36,462 nt of DNA from positions 1 to 36,462 of the forward strand of contig JAUUZN010000019.1 in assembly GCA_030589945.1 (NCBI GenBank), read 5' to 3'. Origin of the DNA: Gammaproteobacteria bacterium. Its GTDB lineage: Bacteria > Pseudomonadota > Gammaproteobacteria > Enterobacterales > GCA-2746155. Under the pieces are notes generated by a model, which was given only the letters and a program-made list of their open reading frames with translations, ran no database searches and was not told the origin of the DNA. Shown here in pieces: positions 14,802 through 25,939 of the stretch; within the stretch, counting starts at the first letter, position 1; every line of letters begins with the position of its first letter. Made by a program: the position numbers and the translations under genes.

Positions 14802-15533
14802 CTATTGCTCGTTGTTCTCTCGTAGGATATCGAGCATGTCTGAAAATATTTGATCAGAAGGCACTTCATGATCTCTAAGTTGTCGATAAATATTAAAAAC
14901 CATCGCACTTGAGCCACTCAAATAGATATCGTAATCAGCGAGTTGTGGGAGTTGATTGAAAACCGCTTCATGCACCATTCCCGATTCACCGGACCAACCT
15001 TCTGCTGCTTGATTGAGCACGGGTACAAAAGTGAAGTTATCGTTTTCATTCATCCATTGTTTCGCCTGTTCACCGAGATAGAATTCACTCTCTTTATTCG
15101 CGCCCCAATAAAGTAAGATTTGTCTTGAATCGTCCTGTTCAACCAGTGTTTTAATGATTGCATGACTATGTGAAAAACCTGTGCCACCGGTTATGAACAA
15201 CAGGGGTCTTAAACCATTACTTCGGTCAATGGTGCATTGTCCCATGGGGAGTTGAATTTCAATTGTTTTTTCATTCTGTAATTTTGTTAATACCTGTCCA
15301 GTGAAGTCATTGCCAGGAATATCTTTAATATGGAGCTGCAGTCTGCGTTCATCAGATGATGATGCAATTGAATAAGGTCGTGCATCATTATCACTCATTC
15401 GGACCAACAGGTATTGACCGGACTGGTGATTAAATGACTGTCCTTCAGGTGCTTCGAGTGTGACGATATAAACATCAGAGCCAATCTTTTCACACTCTAA
15501 GATCGAACATAAGTATATTGATTGGTTATTCAT
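14802..15533 (-). CDS. fre: NAD(P)H-flavin reductase Fre
   Basis: Fre reduces free flavins with NAD(P)H. Reduced FMN is the substrate from which the UbiX product prenyl-FMN, the UbiD cofactor, is made. The 243-residue protein has the ferredoxin-reductase fold. The flavin-binding motif RPYSIAS is at about residues 53-59, the nucleotide-binding glycine motif FITGGTGFSHSHAII is in the middle, and YLSGSSAMVFNIYRQL is near the C-terminus. There is no iron-sulfur domain. It lies 50 nt downstream of ubiD, the same ubiD-fre order as in E. coli, which supports the name over other reductases of this fold. Confidence 0.9.
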   Translation of the reverse strand: MNNQSIYLCSILECEKIGSDVYIVTLEAPEGQSFNHQSGQYLLVRMSDNDARPYSIASSSDERRLQLHIKDIPGNDFTGQVLTKLQNEKTIEIQLPMGQCTIDRSNGLRPLLFITGGTGFSHSHAIIKTLVEQDDSRQILLYWGANKESEFYLGEQAKQWMNENDNFTFVPVLNQAAEGWSGESGMVHEAVFNQLPQLADYDIYLSGSSAMVFNIYRQLRDHEVPSDQIFSDMLDILRENNEQ

Positions 15534-15583
15534 GTTTAGCTCTCATCCCTTAATACCATCTCCGTGATCCCAGTTGCTATAGT

Positions 15584-17053
15584 TTAATCCAATATGCCAA
15601 GTTGTTGCCAGAGGCCATCAATTTTATTCACCACCGATTCAGACTGTTGAATAGGCGTGCCCCATTCTCGACTGGTTTCGCCCGGCCATTTATTGGTCGC
15701 ATCAATCCCCATTTTTGAGCCTAGGCCGGAAACGGGAGAGGCGAAATCAAGGTAGTCGATGGGGGTATTTTCTATCATCATAATATCGCGACTTGGATCG
15801 ACCCGAGTGGTCATTGCCCAAATCACATCCTTCCAATTTCTTGCGTCCACATCATCGTCAGTGACAATGATGAATTTGGTGTACATAAATTGTCGCAGAA
15901 AAGACCAAACCCCCATGAGAATTCGACTCGCATGGCCTGGATATTGTTTCTTAATGGTAACCACAGCTAAACGATATGAACATCCCTCGGGTGGTAAATA
16001 AAAGTCAGTAATTTCGGGATATTGCTTTTGCAAAATAGGAACAAATACTTCATTTAAAGCTTCACCAAGAATCGCGGGCTCGTCCGGTGGTCGACCTGTA
16101 TAGGTGCTGTGATAAATTGGTTTCTCACGCATAGTAATGCGCTCTACGGTAAAGACTGGAAAGGTCTCAACTTCATTATAGTAGCCAGTATGATCGCCGT
16201 AAGGGCCTTCGTCGGCCATTTCGTCAGGGTGGATAACACCCTCTAAGATTATTTCAGCACCGGCTGGAACTAATAGTTCGCTGCCGATTGCTTTTACTAA
16301 TTCAGTTTTATTGCCGCGCAGTAATCCAGCAAAGGCATATTCAGAGATGCTATCGGGTACGGGGGTCACTGCAGCAAGGATTGTTGCCGGATCGGCTCCC
16401 AAAGCAACGGCAATGGGAAAGGCTTCTCCTGGGTGAACTTTTTGCCATGCTTGTAAATCGAGCGCTCCACCACGATGAGACAACCACCGCATAATGAGTT
16501 TATTTTTTGAGAGCAGTTGCTGGCGATAAATGCCAAGATTCTGTCTATCTTGTTCTGGTCCCTTGGTGGTTACCAGACCCCAGGTAATTAACGGCGCTAC
16601 ATCACCAGGCCAGCATGTTTGAATGGGTAGTTTTGTGAGATCAACATCGTCCCCTTCAATGATTATTTTTTGACAGGGTGCCTTTTTGAGAACTTTGGGA
16701 GCCATATTGAGAACTTGTTTGAGAACGGGAAGTTTCTCCCAAGCATCTTTCATACCCTTTGGTGGATCAGGCTCTTTCAAATAAGCGAGTAGTTTACCCA
16801 CATCTCTTAAGGATGAAACAGAGTCTTGTCCCATACCCAAAGCAACTCGTTTAGCGGTTCCGAATAAATTGGTCAGTACAGGAATATCAGAATTGACGGG
16901 GTTTTCAAACAGTAAGGCTGGACCACCAGCCTTTAAAGTTCGATCAGAGATTTCAGTCATCTCAAGATAAGGATCAATTTCTTGAGTGATCCTTTTCAGC
17001 TCACCTATAGATTCAAGGTGGTCTATGAAATCACGTAAATCCCTGTACTTCAT
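15584..17053 (-). CDS. ubiD: 3-octaprenyl-4-hydroxybenzoate decarboxylase UbiD
   Basis: UbiD removes the carboxylate of octaprenyl-hydroxybenzoate in ubiquinone synthesis, using prenyl-FMN made by UbiX. The 489-residue length is normal. Motifs seen are the N-terminal [40 protein letters not shown], the cofactor-binding region [19 protein letters not shown], and the catalytic region [20 protein letters not shown] with its acidic residues, followed by [20 protein letters not shown]. Late motifs are [20 protein letters not shown] and a C-terminal [15 protein letters not shown]. The start ATG at 17053 gives the canonical N-terminus, although the ribosome-binding site is weak. It lies 26 nt after rho on the same strand, with fre next. 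coq7, at 21268, belongs to the same pathway. Confidence 0.97.
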   Translation of the reverse strand: MKYRDLRDFIDHLESIGELKRITQEIDPYLEMTEISDRTLKAGGPALLFENPVNSDIPVLTNLFGTAKRVALGMGQDSVSSLRDVGKLLAYLKEPDPPKGMKDAWEKLPVLKQVLNMAPKVLKKAPCQKIIIEGDDVDLTKLPIQTCWPGDVAPLITWGLVTTKGPEQDRQNLGIYRQQLLSKNKLIMRWLSHRGGALDLQAWQKVHPGEAFPIAVALGADPATILAAVTPVPDSISEYAFAGLLRGNKTELVKAIGSELLVPAGAEIILEGVIHPDEMADEGPYGDHTGYYNEVETFPVFTVERITMREKPIYHSTYTGRPPDEPAILGEALNEVFVPILQKQYPEITDFYLPPEGCSYRLAVVTIKKQYPGHASRILMGVWSFLRQFMYTKFIIVTDDDVDARNWKDVIWAMTTRVDPSRDIMMIENTPIDYLDFASPVSGLGSKMGIDATNKWPGETSREWGTPIQQSESVVNKIDGLWQQLGILD

Positions 17054-17079
17054 ATTCGTCAGTGGATCTCAGCGAGCCG

Positions 17080-18339
17080 TTATTTTCGCTTCATGGAATC
17101 AAAAAATTCCGCGTTAGTCTTAGTCAGCGATAATTTGTCGAGTAGGAATTCCATCGCATCAATTTCATTCATAGGGTGTAATATTTTTCTCAAGATCCAC
17201 ATTTTTTGAAGTTCGCTTTCGGAGGTCAATAAATCCTCGCGTCGTGTACCGGACATGTTGAAGTTAATTGCAGGGTATACTCGTTTTTCAGCAATCTTCC
17301 GATCAAGGCGTAATTCCTGGTTACCGGTACCTTTAAATTCTTCAAAGATAACCTCATCCATTTTAGACCCGGTTTCTACCAATGCTGTAGCAATAATGGT
17401 CAAACTGCCACCTTCTTCAATATTTCTAGCTGCCCCAAAGAAGCGTTTAGGCTTATGAAGAGCATTCGCATCAACACCACCGGTTAATACCTTCCCTGAT
17501 GAAGGAATAACGGTATTATAGGCGCGTGCCAATCGAGTGATAGAGTCCAGTAAAATGACGACATCTTTTTTGTGTTCTGCAAGGCGTTTGGCTTTTTCGA
17601 TAACCATCTCAGCAACCTGTACGTGTCGGCTTGCAGGCTCATCAAAGGTTGATGCAACCACTTCACCGCGAACAGTTCTACGCATTTCGGTGACTTCTTC
17701 AGGTCGCTCATCAATTAACAGTACAATCAGTACACATTCTGGATGGTTGGAAGCAATGGATTGGGCGATGTTTTGTAGAATGACCGTTTTACCAGCCTTC
17801 GGAGGTGAAACGATTAGACCGCGCTGTCCCTTTCCAATGGGTGCACATAAATCAACCGTCCGACCCGTAATATCCTCAGTGGAACCGTTACCCCTTTCAA
17901 GCGTTAAGCGTTCGTTGGGGTGGAGTGGTGTTAGGTTTTCGAATAAAATTTTATTACGAGAATTTTCAGGGGAATCAAAATTAATGTCCTGCACTCTCAG
18001 TAACGCAAAATAACGCTCACCATCTTTGGGTGGACGGATTTTTCCAGAAATGGTGTCGCCTGTTCTTAAATTAAACCTTCTAATTTGACTAGGGCTAACA
18101 TAGATATCATCTGGACCCGCAAGATAGGACATATCAGCAGATCTTAAAAATCCAAAACCATCGGGAAGGATTTCGAGGACACCACTTCCAAAAATATCTT
18201 CACCGCTTTTAGCGTGAGACTTTAAGATGGAAAAGATGATGTCTTGTTTGCGAGCTCTAGCCATATTTTCAATGCCCATTGATTCGGCAAGAGCGACTAA
18301 TTCGGTAGCAGATTTTTGTTTCAGTTCGGTTAAATTCAT
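17080..18339 (-). CDS. rho: Transcription termination factor Rho
   Basis: Rho is the hexameric RNA-dependent ATPase that ends transcription at Rho-dependent sites. At 419 residues it has the same length as E. coli Rho. The protein shows the N-terminal SAP-like helices ([20 protein letters not shown]), the cold-shock-like RNA-binding domain ([39 protein letters not shown]), Walker A ([12 protein letters not shown]), the Walker B region ([16 protein letters not shown]), and the Q and R loop regions in [20 protein letters not shown]. The end matches the family (EFFDSMKRK). A 303-bp leader without genes lies upstream, fitting the autoregulation known for rho. trxA is the next gene upstream and rhlB is nearby, as in E. 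coli. Confidence 0.98.
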   Translation of the reverse strand: MNLTELKQKSATELVALAESMGIENMARARKQDIIFSILKSHAKSGEDIFGSGVLEILPDGFGFLRSADMSYLAGPDDIYVSPSQIRRFNLRTGDTISGKIRPPKDGERYFALLRVQDINFDSPENSRNKILFENLTPLHPNERLTLERGNGSTEDITGRTVDLCAPIGKGQRGLIVSPPKAGKTVILQNIAQSIASNHPECVLIVLLIDERPEEVTEMRRTVRGEVVASTFDEPASRHVQVAEMVIEKAKRLAEHKKDVVILLDSITRLARAYNTVIPSSGKVLTGGVDANALHKPKRFFGAARNIEEGGSLTIIATALVETGSKMDEVIFEEFKGTGNQELRLDRKIAEKRVYPAINFNMSGTRREDLLTSESELQKMWILRKILHPMNEIDAMEFLLDKLSLTKTNAEFFDSMKRK

Positions 18340-18642
18340 AGTTTTATAGGTTTTAGATTCAAGAAGAGGTTTAAAGTAATACAGTGAATGTTTTGTGAAT
18401 ATAGCAATTCTTACTTCTTCAGAAGACAGTGAGCACCGTAAGTTTTGTTTTTTGGAATTTTGTTTGTGTTTAGAATTTATTACTCAACATGATAGGTATG
18501 TCGATAGTATGCAACCGAATGTAGCACTGAAAATATGATACGTCCAGTTTTTATGCCTGCTTTCTTAGATTGAGCACCTAGAATGTTTCATTCTAATTTA
18601 AATTGGACCGTAATTACGATCCAATTTAAATGAATAAAGGAC
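18340..18642 (-). other. Long rho leader / trxA-rho intergenic region
   Basis: This is 303 bp without a credible gene, upstream of rho on its coding strand. It is AT-rich, with two abutting dyads at its trxA end. No convincing sigma70 promoter with good spacing was found. In enterobacteria the rho leader takes part in autoregulated premature termination, and a similar role is plausible here. Confidence 0.5.
18579..18631. repeat. Two abutting perfect inverted repeats after trxA
   Basis: TAGAATG (18579-18585) and CATTCTA (18589-18595) form a 7-bp stem with a 3-nt loop. Directly next to it, ATTTAAATTGGA (18596-18607) and TCCAATTTAAAT (18620-18631) form a perfect 12-bp inverted repeat. Its 12-nt centre contains the palindrome CGTAATTACG. 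There is no T-run on either strand, so it is not a standard intrinsic terminator. It may block 3' decay of trxA RNA, act as an operator, or be part of the rho leader. Confidence 0.6.
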
Positions 18643-18969
18643 TTACAGATTAGAGTTTAGAAAATCTGTGAGTTGACCTTTTGAGAGAGCGCCAACCTTG
18701 GTTGCAGCCGCTGAGCCATTTTTAAAAAGCATCAGTGTTGGTATTCCACGAATGCCATATTGGGGTGGTGTTCCCGAATTTTCATCAATGTTTAATTTGG
18801 CAACCTTTAGCTTGCCCTGGTATTCGTCAGCAATTTCATTGAGTATTGGACCGATCATTTTACAAGGCCCGCACCATTCCGCCCAATAATCTACCAACAC
18901 AGGTAGGTCAGATTGCAGAACTTCTTGCTCGAAACTATCATCGCTTAAATGAACAATGTGCTCACTCAT
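18643..18969 (-). CDS. trxA: Thioredoxin 1
   Basis: This is a cytoplasmic disulfide reductase that supplies electrons to ribonucleotide reductase, methionine sulfoxide reductase and others. The 108-residue protein has the catalytic WCGPC motif (in [20 protein letters not shown]), the cis-Pro region ([20 protein letters not shown]) and the typical end [17 protein letters not shown]. The start ATG at 18969 has GGGAGA upstream. It is divergent from rhlB with a 110-bp gap and upstream of rho, the conserved rhlB/trxA/rho neighbourhood. Confidence 0.98.
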   Translation of the reverse strand: MSEHIVHLSDDSFEQEVLQSDLPVLVDYWAEWCGPCKMIGPILNEIADEYQGKLKVAKLNIDENSGTPPQYGIRGIPTLMLFKNGSAAATKVGALSKGQLTDFLNSNL

Positions 18970-19079
18970 CAGTATTTTTCTCCCATAATAAATGTAATTT
19001 AGTCGTTAATTTGATTAATACTGCTATTTGATTACAAACTACGCTGCAATGCAAGCATAAAGCCTGTAGACTTGCGCAA

Positions 19080-20357
19080 ATGAAAACAACGCACCTTACA
19101 AATACCCGTTTTGCAGATTTGGGGATGGAAAGTTCACTTTTCAAGTCCCTCGCTGAAGCAGGTTTCGAATACTGTACTCCAATTCAAGAAAAAGCCATAC
19201 CCTTATTGTTAGATGGCCAAGATGTGGCGGGTCAAGCTCAGACTGGTACGGGTAAAACATTGGCTTTCCTAGTGGGTATTTTCAATGACCTCTTAACATT
19301 AGAACCTATTGAAGGTCGACAGCTCAATGAGCCGAGAACTTTAATTCTAGCACCCACAAGAGAATTGGCGGTTCAAATTCATAAAGAAGCAGAAATGCTT
19401 AATAAATATACCAACTTTAGAATTGGTCTGGTCTTTGGTGGAACGGGTTATCAAAGTCAGAGAGATTATTTGCAGAAGGGCGTTGATATTTTAATTGGCA
19501 CCACCGGACGTATTATCGATTATTATAAGCAGGGCGCATTCGGACTTGACGCAATTGACTCGGTTGTTCTCGATGAGGCCGACAGGATGTTTGACCTGGG
19601 TTTCATTAAAGACATTCGATATTTGTTCAGACGCATGCCCGAGGGTGACGATCGTCTTAACATGCTTTTTTCAGCAACACTTTCGCATCGTGTTATGGAA
19701 CTGGCCTACGAGCACATGAATAGCCCTACACAGGTGACCATTGAACCTGAGAAAGTAACGGTTGATAGTATTAGTGAACAGTTATTTTATCCAAGCAATA
19801 AAGAAAAAATTCCGTTATTGCTTGGCTTAATGGCACGAGACAAGCCTGAGCGCTCAATTGTCTTCACCAATACAAAACGAGATGCAGAAAAGGTATGGGG
19901 CTATCTTGTCGCTAATGATATTGAGGCTGGCATTCTCACCGGTGACATCGCTCAAACAAAGCGGCTTAAGCTTCTCGACGAACTCACAGAAAGTAAAATT
20001 GAGGTATTAATCGCAACAGATGTCGCCGCCAGAGGTTTGCACATTCCTGCTGTTAGCCATGTTTATAATTATGATCTACCCGATGATCGAGAAGATTATG
20101 TCCATCGCATTGGAAGAACCGGTCGTGCCGGAGCCAGTGGAGAAGCCATTAGTTTTGCCTGTGAAGACAACGCCTTTAACTTACCTCAAATTGAAGATTA
20201 TATAGGTCATTCCTTACCTCTCATGCAGGTTGAAGATGACCTGTTGGCCAAGGACATAAAACCTGCAAAAATAATTAAAAGAAGTCCGAGACCTAACCGC
20301 GGCAGACCCGGCGGCAAACACTCTTCTAACAGAAATAAGCAGCACAGGAAATATTAA
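19080..20357 (+). CDS. rhlB: DEAD-box ATP-dependent RNA helicase RhlB
   Basis: RhlB unwinds RNA for degradation, and in E. coli it is part of the RNase E degradosome. The 425-residue protein has the Q motif ([20 protein letters not shown]), motif I (AQTGTGKT), Ia (PTRELAVQI), II ([13 protein letters not shown]), III (FSATLS), and IV-VI including [20 protein letters not shown] and [11 protein letters not shown]. The basic C-terminal tail ([20 protein letters not shown]) probably binds RNA. The start ATG at 19080 matches the RhlB N-terminus ([14 protein letters not shown]), although no good ribosome-binding site is visible. The stop codon overlaps the start of the next gene by one base (TAATG). 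Confidence 0.94.
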   Translation: MKTTHLTNTRFADLGMESSLFKSLAEAGFEYCTPIQEKAIPLLLDGQDVAGQAQTGTGKTLAFLVGIFNDLLTLEPIEGRQLNEPRTLILAPTRELAVQIHKEAEMLNKYTNFRIGLVFGGTGYQSQRDYLQKGVDILIGTTGRIIDYYKQGAFGLDAIDSVVLDEADRMFDLGFIKDIRYLFRRMPEGDDRLNMLFSATLSHRVMELAYEHMNSPTQVTIEPEKVTVDSISEQLFYPSNKEKIPLLLGLMARDKPERSIVFTNTKRDAEKVWGYLVANDIEAGILTGDIAQTKRLKLLDELTESKIEVLIATDVAARGLHIPAVSHVYNYDLPDDREDYVHRIGRTGRAGASGEAISFACEDNAFNLPQIEDYIGHSLPLMQVEDDLLAKDIKPAKIIKRSPRPNRGRPGGKHSSNRNKQHRKY

Positions 20358-21271
20358 TGCTGAAACTGGCTGCTCTTGATCTCGGCTCCAATAGTTTTCA
20401 TCTTCTCGAAGCGAATTTTTCTGACAACCAACTCACCTTTGGTCACCGCATTAAAGATAAAGTACAAATAGGTGCAGGTCTTGATAGGGATCAAAATTTA
20501 AGTCAACGCTCAATCAATCGCGGCCTTCTCTGTTTAAAAACGTTCCAATATCACATCAAAAAAAATCAAATTAAACATGTGGTTGCAGTAGGCACCAACA
20601 CTTTGAGGGTTGCTAATAATTGTCAATATTTTCTACGTCAGGCTGAAGAAATACTGGGTTATGAAGTTGAAGTTATTAGCGGAGCAGAAGAAGCAAACTT
20701 AATTTTCTCTGCAGTACAGACTGAGATCAATCGTCCTGAGATAGGAATGGCTATCGATATAGGCGGAGGAAGTACAGAATTCGCAGTAGGTGACGCTACA
20801 AGCTTGAAGCTAGCAGAGTCCCTTGAGATGGGGTGTGTCAGTTACTACGGTCGATTTTTTGCAGATGGTAAAATTTACCAAGAAAATGTTGAAGCAGCTA
20901 TTATGTCAGCGCGCCTCGAATTAGATCCCTATCTGGCGGCCATTAAGTCTGAGCAGACTCAGTGGATTTCAGGGACTTCGGGCAGTATCCAATCAATCGC
21001 GATTCTTGCACACCACTTCTTTGGTGATGAGCTCAATACATTAAGTTTTCAAAGTATCTGCAAGTTACAAGAAAAACTCATTGAATCGAAGCATGTGAAT
21101 AATCTTGATTTTGAGCATTTAGAAGTTCAACGACGTTCAATCCTACCGGCGGGTTTAAGTATTCTGAAAGCCATTTTTATTGCACTTGATCTTGAGCAAA
21201 TTAAAATTTGTCAAACTTCGCTCTGCGAGGGTTTACTCATTAAGCTTTGTACGTCTCTCAATAAAGACTAA
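20357..21271 (+). CDS. ppx: Short Ppx/GppA-family phosphatase
   Basis: Enzymes of this family cleave polyphosphate or the 5' phosphate of pppGpp. Key ASKHA-fold motifs are present: the phosphate-1 loop (LAALDLGSNSFHLLEANF), VVAVGTNTLRVANN, VISGAEEANLIFSA, the phosphate-2 loop (MAIDIGGGSTEFAVGD) and WISGTSGSIQSIAILA. The protein is only 304 residues, so it has the two-lobe core but lacks the HD-like and C-terminal domains of the E. coli enzymes (about 500 residues). Short forms are a known group. Whether it acts mainly on polyphosphate or pppGpp cannot be told from sequence alone. It overlaps rhlB by one base, and its stop overlaps the coq7 stop on the other strand. rhlB-gppA adjacency is known in enterobacteria. 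Confidence 0.88.
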   Translation: MLKLAALDLGSNSFHLLEANFSDNQLTFGHRIKDKVQIGAGLDRDQNLSQRSINRGLLCLKTFQYHIKKNQIKHVVAVGTNTLRVANNCQYFLRQAEEILGYEVEVISGAEEANLIFSAVQTEINRPEIGMAIDIGGGSTEFAVGDATSLKLAESLEMGCVSYYGRFFADGKIYQENVEAAIMSARLELDPYLAAIKSEQTQWISGTSGSIQSIAILAHHFFGDELNTLSFQSICKLQEKLIESKHVNNLDFEHLEVQRRSILPAGLSILKAIFIALDLEQIKICQTSLCEGLLIKLCTSLNKD

Positions 21272-21915
21272 ATCCAGTAGGTCGATCGAGTCATCACCTT
21301 CGATGATAATTGCATGAGTTTTTTAACGACCATTGGCAGTTCGGATGCTCCAGCTTCAATCGCTTTAGTGGCATGTCTTAATTCATCTTCTTTCATCATT
21401 TCTAAAATGCTGATGGATTTTTTATCGCTCTCTGGAAGTTGCTGTAAGTGATCTTCAAGGTGTTTGACGACCTGACGTTCGGTTTCAGCGACAAATCCTA
21501 AGCTCCATTTGTCTCCCACTAAACCGGCCATTGTGCCCATTGCCAATGAACCCACATAAAACAAGGGGTTTAAGTGACTGGTATGGCTGCCGAGTTGTTC
21601 AAGTCTGTCCGCGGTCCATTTTAGGTGATCGTTTTCTTCCTGTGCTGATATATTCATTTTATCACGCACTTCTTTTGTTCTCGCTGTTAATGATTGTCCT
21701 TGGTAAAGACCTTGAGCGCACACTTCACCACAGTGATTGATGCGCATAAGACCCGCAATGTGTTTTTTTTGTTGTTCACTGAGGTCACTATCAGACACTG
21801 ACTTTGATGGGTCCGGGCGTTCGGTGATATTCGGATTATTTAACAGCGTCCGCAGGCCGGTATCGAGCACCATAACCATTTTATCTGCAAAGCTGGAATT
21901 TGAGAGTTGGTCCAT
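21268..21915 (-). CDS. coq7: Ubiquinone biosynthesis hydroxylase Coq7
   Basis: Coq7 is a di-iron monooxygenase that adds the hydroxyl to 2-octaprenyl-3-methyl-6-methoxy-benzoquinol late in ubiquinone synthesis, the same step as UbiF in E. coli. With the ATG at 21915 the protein has 215 residues and the six iron ligands can be read: Glu64 (NHCGEVCAQGLY), Glu94 and His97 (EENDH), Glu146 (ETERQVVKHL), and Glu178 and His181 (DELRHA). The frame stays open to a GTG at 21936, but the ATG at 21915 has GGAG 9 nt upstream and sits one base after the preceding stop codon, so I prefer it. It is the last gene of the minus-strand series. Confidence 0.95.
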   Translation of the reverse strand: MDQLSNSSFADKMVMVLDTGLRTLLNNPNITERPDPSKSVSDSDLSEQQKKHIAGLMRINHCGEVCAQGLYQGQSLTARTKEVRDKMNISAQEENDHLKWTADRLEQLGSHTSHLNPLFYVGSLAMGTMAGLVGDKWSLGFVAETERQVVKHLEDHLQQLPESDKKSISILEMMKEDELRHATKAIEAGASELPMVVKKLMQLSSKVMTRSTYWI

Positions 21916-21916
21916 A

Positions 21917-23223
<1,307 letters not shown>

Positions 23224-23258
23224 TTATTCCTCAACCCTCAAAAATACGATTATACCAC

Positions 23259-24176
23259 TCATTGGTGATTAGCCCAGTCATTTGCTTTTAAGAAATGATC
23301 ATACAATTTGGCTTCTTCACTACCGGCTTCGGGTTGCCAATTGTATCGCCATTCAACTTTTGGAGGCAATGACATCAAAATCGATTCGGTGCGTCCGCCT
23401 GATTGCAGACCAAAAATTGTTCCTCTATCGTAAACGAGATTAAATTCGACGTAGCGCCCTCGACGGTAATGCTGGAAAGATTTTTGCTGTTCGCCATATT
23501 GAATCGACTTACGTTTTTGCATGATGGGAAGATAGGCAGGGATAAAACTTTCAGCAACGGCCTTGGTGATGTTGAAACATTCGTCAAAGGATTTTGAGTT
23601 AAAATCATCAAAAAATAAACCGCCGATGCCCCGAGGTTCTTGACGATGTTTGAGGTAAAAATAGTCATCACACCAATCTTTCATCCAAGGATAAAGATCC
23701 TTGCCATAAGGCTCCAAAGCATTTCGTGCGGTCTGGTGCCAGGAAATACAATCTTCATCAAAGCCATAGTAGGGTGTTAAATCGTAACCGCCACCAAACC
23801 ACCAGACGGGATCATGTCCTTCCTTTTCGGCGACAAAAAAACGCACATTCGCATGGGAGGTTGGAATATAGGGATTATGTGGATGGATCACTAATGACAC
23901 GCCCATCGCTTGAAATGAACGGCCAGCGAGTTCAGGTCTTTTAGCGCTGGCTGCGGCTGGAAGACTTTTACCCATGATGTGTGAAAAATTAACGCCACCT
24001 TTTTCGATGAGTCCACCATTTTCAATAACGCGACTTCGGCCACCACCACCACCTTCGTTTCGATCCCAGGCATCTTCGACAAATTGTTTGCCAGCATCTT
24101 CCTGTGCTAATGCATCACAAATGTCATCCTGCAGTTGCATAAAGTAGGAGCGAACATCATTAATATCAAAATTCAT
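23259..24176 (-). CDS. hemF: Oxygen-dependent coproporphyrinogen III oxidase HemF
   Basis: HemF uses oxygen to decarboxylate coproporphyrinogen III to protoporphyrinogen IX, so the organism can make haem aerobically. The 305-residue length is normal. Motifs seen are [96 protein letters not shown] and [12 protein letters not shown]. The start ATG at 24176 has AAAGGA upstream. It lies 47 nt after tsaC. The hemF and tsaC neighbourhood is also found in pseudomonads. Confidence 0.98.
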   Translation of the reverse strand: MNFDINDVRSYFMQLQDDICDALAQEDAGKQFVEDAWDRNEGGGGGRSRVIENGGLIEKGGVNFSHIMGKSLPAAASAKRPELAGRSFQAMGVSLVIHPHNPYIPTSHANVRFFVAEKEGHDPVWWFGGGYDLTPYYGFDEDCISWHQTARNALEPYGKDLYPWMKDWCDDYFYLKHRQEPRGIGGLFFDDFNSKSFDECFNITKAVAESFIPAYLPIMQKRKSIQYGEQQKSFQHYRRGRYVEFNLVYDRGTIFGLQSGGRTESILMSLPPKVEWRYNWQPEAGSEEAKLYDHFLKANDWANHQ

Positions 24177-24223
24177 TAAAAAATCCTTTCATGGCGAGCT
24201 CTCTATGTCGATTAATCATCGAA

Positions 24224-24784
24224 CTAATCTCTAAGAGTCTGACCGGTCAATGCGTTGCGAATTCTAGAGGGTTTGGGAGCTCTAGATGTGTGTCCATAGA
24301 GATAGAAATTAATGCGTGAGTTAAAAACTTTTCGTGCAGCGAGCATCGTCGTTGTGGTGGGACGACCACTAAGGTTGGCGCTGGTTGATGTGATTGCACC
24401 TTCAAACTTTTCACACAGTTGTACAATGGTTTCGTGTTTAGAGACCCTAACCGCAATGGTATTGCGCCCTCCTGTCAGCAAGGGACTGACATGGGAATAG
24501 GTGGGTACAACCCATGTTTCAGGTCCTGGCCAACTCTCGAAGATTTCTTTTGTGTTTGTTAATTGATTGAAATCAACCCATGGCTCGAGTTGAGTGACAT
24601 CACTGGCTACGAGAATAAGACCTTTTTGAGCATGACGTTGCTTGATGGATAATAACTGCTCTATGGCTTGGGAGTTATTAGGATCACAGCCTAGCCCGAT
24701 CACCGATTCTGTTGGATAAGCGATAAGGTGACCCAGTTCTAAGGCGCGTTTGGCAAGATGCAGTTGAAACCTTGATGAGGACAT
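24224..24784 (-). CDS. tsaC: Threonylcarbamoyl-AMP synthase TsaC
   Basis: TsaC makes threonylcarbamoyl-AMP, the intermediate for the universal t6A37 modification of tRNAs that read ANN codons. The 186-residue single-domain YrdC-fold protein has GHLIAYPTESVIGLGCDPNN, the KQRHAQKGLILVASD motif, a TWVVPTYSHVSPLLTGGRNT loop and STSANLSGRPT. It lacks the extra Sua5 domain, so it is the TsaC type. Its ATG overlaps the purE stop codon (TAATG), so translation is probably coupled. Confidence 0.95.
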   Translation of the reverse strand: MSSSRFQLHLAKRALELGHLIAYPTESVIGLGCDPNNSQAIEQLLSIKQRHAQKGLILVASDVTQLEPWVDFNQLTNTKEIFESWPGPETWVVPTYSHVSPLLTGGRNTIAVRVSKHETIVQLCEKFEGAITSTSANLSGRPTTTTMLAARKVFNSRINFYLYGHTSRAPKPSRIRNALTGQTLRD

Positions 24785-25296
24785 TAGCCTGCATTCAATT
24801 CTTTCTGTAAGGCGGCATCTTTAGCAATGACAGCGGCAGCATTTTGTGCGCGTTCGTCTCGGATCCGTTGAGCGAGATCAGCATCGGCTACCGATAATAT
24901 TTGGGCAGCAAGATAACCTGCATTTTTAGCACCGGCTTTACCAATTGCAACCGAGGCAACAGGAACGCCACCGGGCATCATCACCGTCGATAATAGTGCG
25001 TCCATTCCCTGCAATGGTCCTGCGTCCATAGGTACACCAATAACTGGATTTAGCGTAATACCGGCCACTACACCGGCTAGATGTGCCGCAAGTCCTGCAG
25101 CAGCAATAAAGACTTTACAGCCTCGCTTTTCAGCATCAGTGACATAATCGTGAGTTGCTGCAGGAGTACGATGTGCAGAGGTAATCTTAACTTCATAGGT
25201 TACGCCCAGAGAATCGAGTACGGTCATTGTGGCTCTCATGACCGGAAGGTCAGAGTCTGAGCCCATTAATATGGCTACAAAATTATTAGCGGTCAT
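24784..25296 (-). CDS. purE: N5-carboxyaminoimidazole ribonucleotide mutase PurE
   Basis: PurE moves the carboxylate of N5-CAIR to give CAIR in purine synthesis; it works after PurK, which is not in this window. The 170-residue length is normal for class I PurE. Motifs seen are ILMGSDSDLPVMRATMTVLD, VKITSAHRTPAATHDYV, VFIAAAGLAAHLAGVVAGIT and GMDALLSTVMMPGGVPVASV. The start ATG at 25296 has AAAGAGA upstream. purE is usually beside purK; here it is coupled to tsaC instead, in a run of unrelated housekeeping genes. Confidence 0.97.
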   Translation of the reverse strand: MTANNFVAILMGSDSDLPVMRATMTVLDSLGVTYEVKITSAHRTPAATHDYVTDAEKRGCKVFIAAAGLAAHLAGVVAGITLNPVIGVPMDAGPLQGMDALLSTVMMPGGVPVASVAIGKAGAKNAGYLAAQILSVADADLAQRIRDERAQNAAAVIAKDAALQKELNAG

Positions 25297-25384
25297 TATT
25301 TATCTCTTTAGTTCATTCGGTTAATGGTTAAGATAAGCGGATTGTCTTATCGATTTATTGTATATAAGTGGCTAATGTAAGCGC

Positions 25385-25867
25385 CTAATGTATAAGGTAC
25401 TGTAAATCCATGTTTTCAATCCAAACATACTCGCTTTCACGGTCTGGCATATTATAGAGCACCATCATCACCACCCATTTCAAACGCTCCATGTCAATAC
25501 TGTCACCTTTAAGTTCCATTTCAAGAGCAATTGCTCTATCGATGACCATTTCGCGGGTGTGGTAATCAAGGACATTCATTTGCTCTAAGAATAAAATAAA
25601 TCCACGGCAGTCGACATCAAGTTTCTCCATTTCAGAATCAGTATAAATTCTTATTCCAGTGGTATTACTGGCTGCGGGTAGATAACTGTGCTCACGAAGA
25701 TCGACCAGATCATCAAGCCATAACATGGCTTTACTAATTTCATTTCGACTAAATCCGCATTCAACTAAAGTGGTGACGAGATCTTCATCCTGCTCTAGAT
25801 AATGTGAATCATCATCTAAAAAATGTTCGAAAATAAATAAAAGAACTTCTAGGACATCTTCATTCAT
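25385..25867 (-). CDS. smg: Smg family protein (DUF494)
   Basis: Smg is a conserved proteobacterial protein of unclear role, almost always next to dprA/smf, as here. The 160-residue protein begins MNEDVLEVLLFIFEHFLDDD, continues with a helical, acidic domain (VECGFSRNEISKAMLWLDDL) and ends with a family-typical ERLKWVVMMVLYNMPDRESE and YVWIENMDLQYLI. There is no signal or membrane segment, so it is cytoplasmic. It is 72 nt after dprA and 88 nt before purE on the same strand. Confidence 0.92.
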   Translation of the reverse strand: MNEDVLEVLLFIFEHFLDDDSHYLEQDEDLVTTLVECGFSRNEISKAMLWLDDLVDLREHSYLPAASNTTGIRIYTDSEMEKLDVDCRGFILFLEQMNVLDYHTREMVIDRAIALEMELKGDSIDMERLKWVVMMVLYNMPDRESEYVWIENMDLQYLIH

Positions 25868-25939
25868 CGTAGTGAACTAACCCCGTTTATATCCATTGAT
25901 TATATTCGTATTTTTATATTCGTATTTTATATTAGAATA

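Noticed and set aside
17537-18013. 158-codon open frame antisense to rho
   Set aside because: A shadow of the strongly conserved rho gene with Ser/Thr/Arg-rich random composition.
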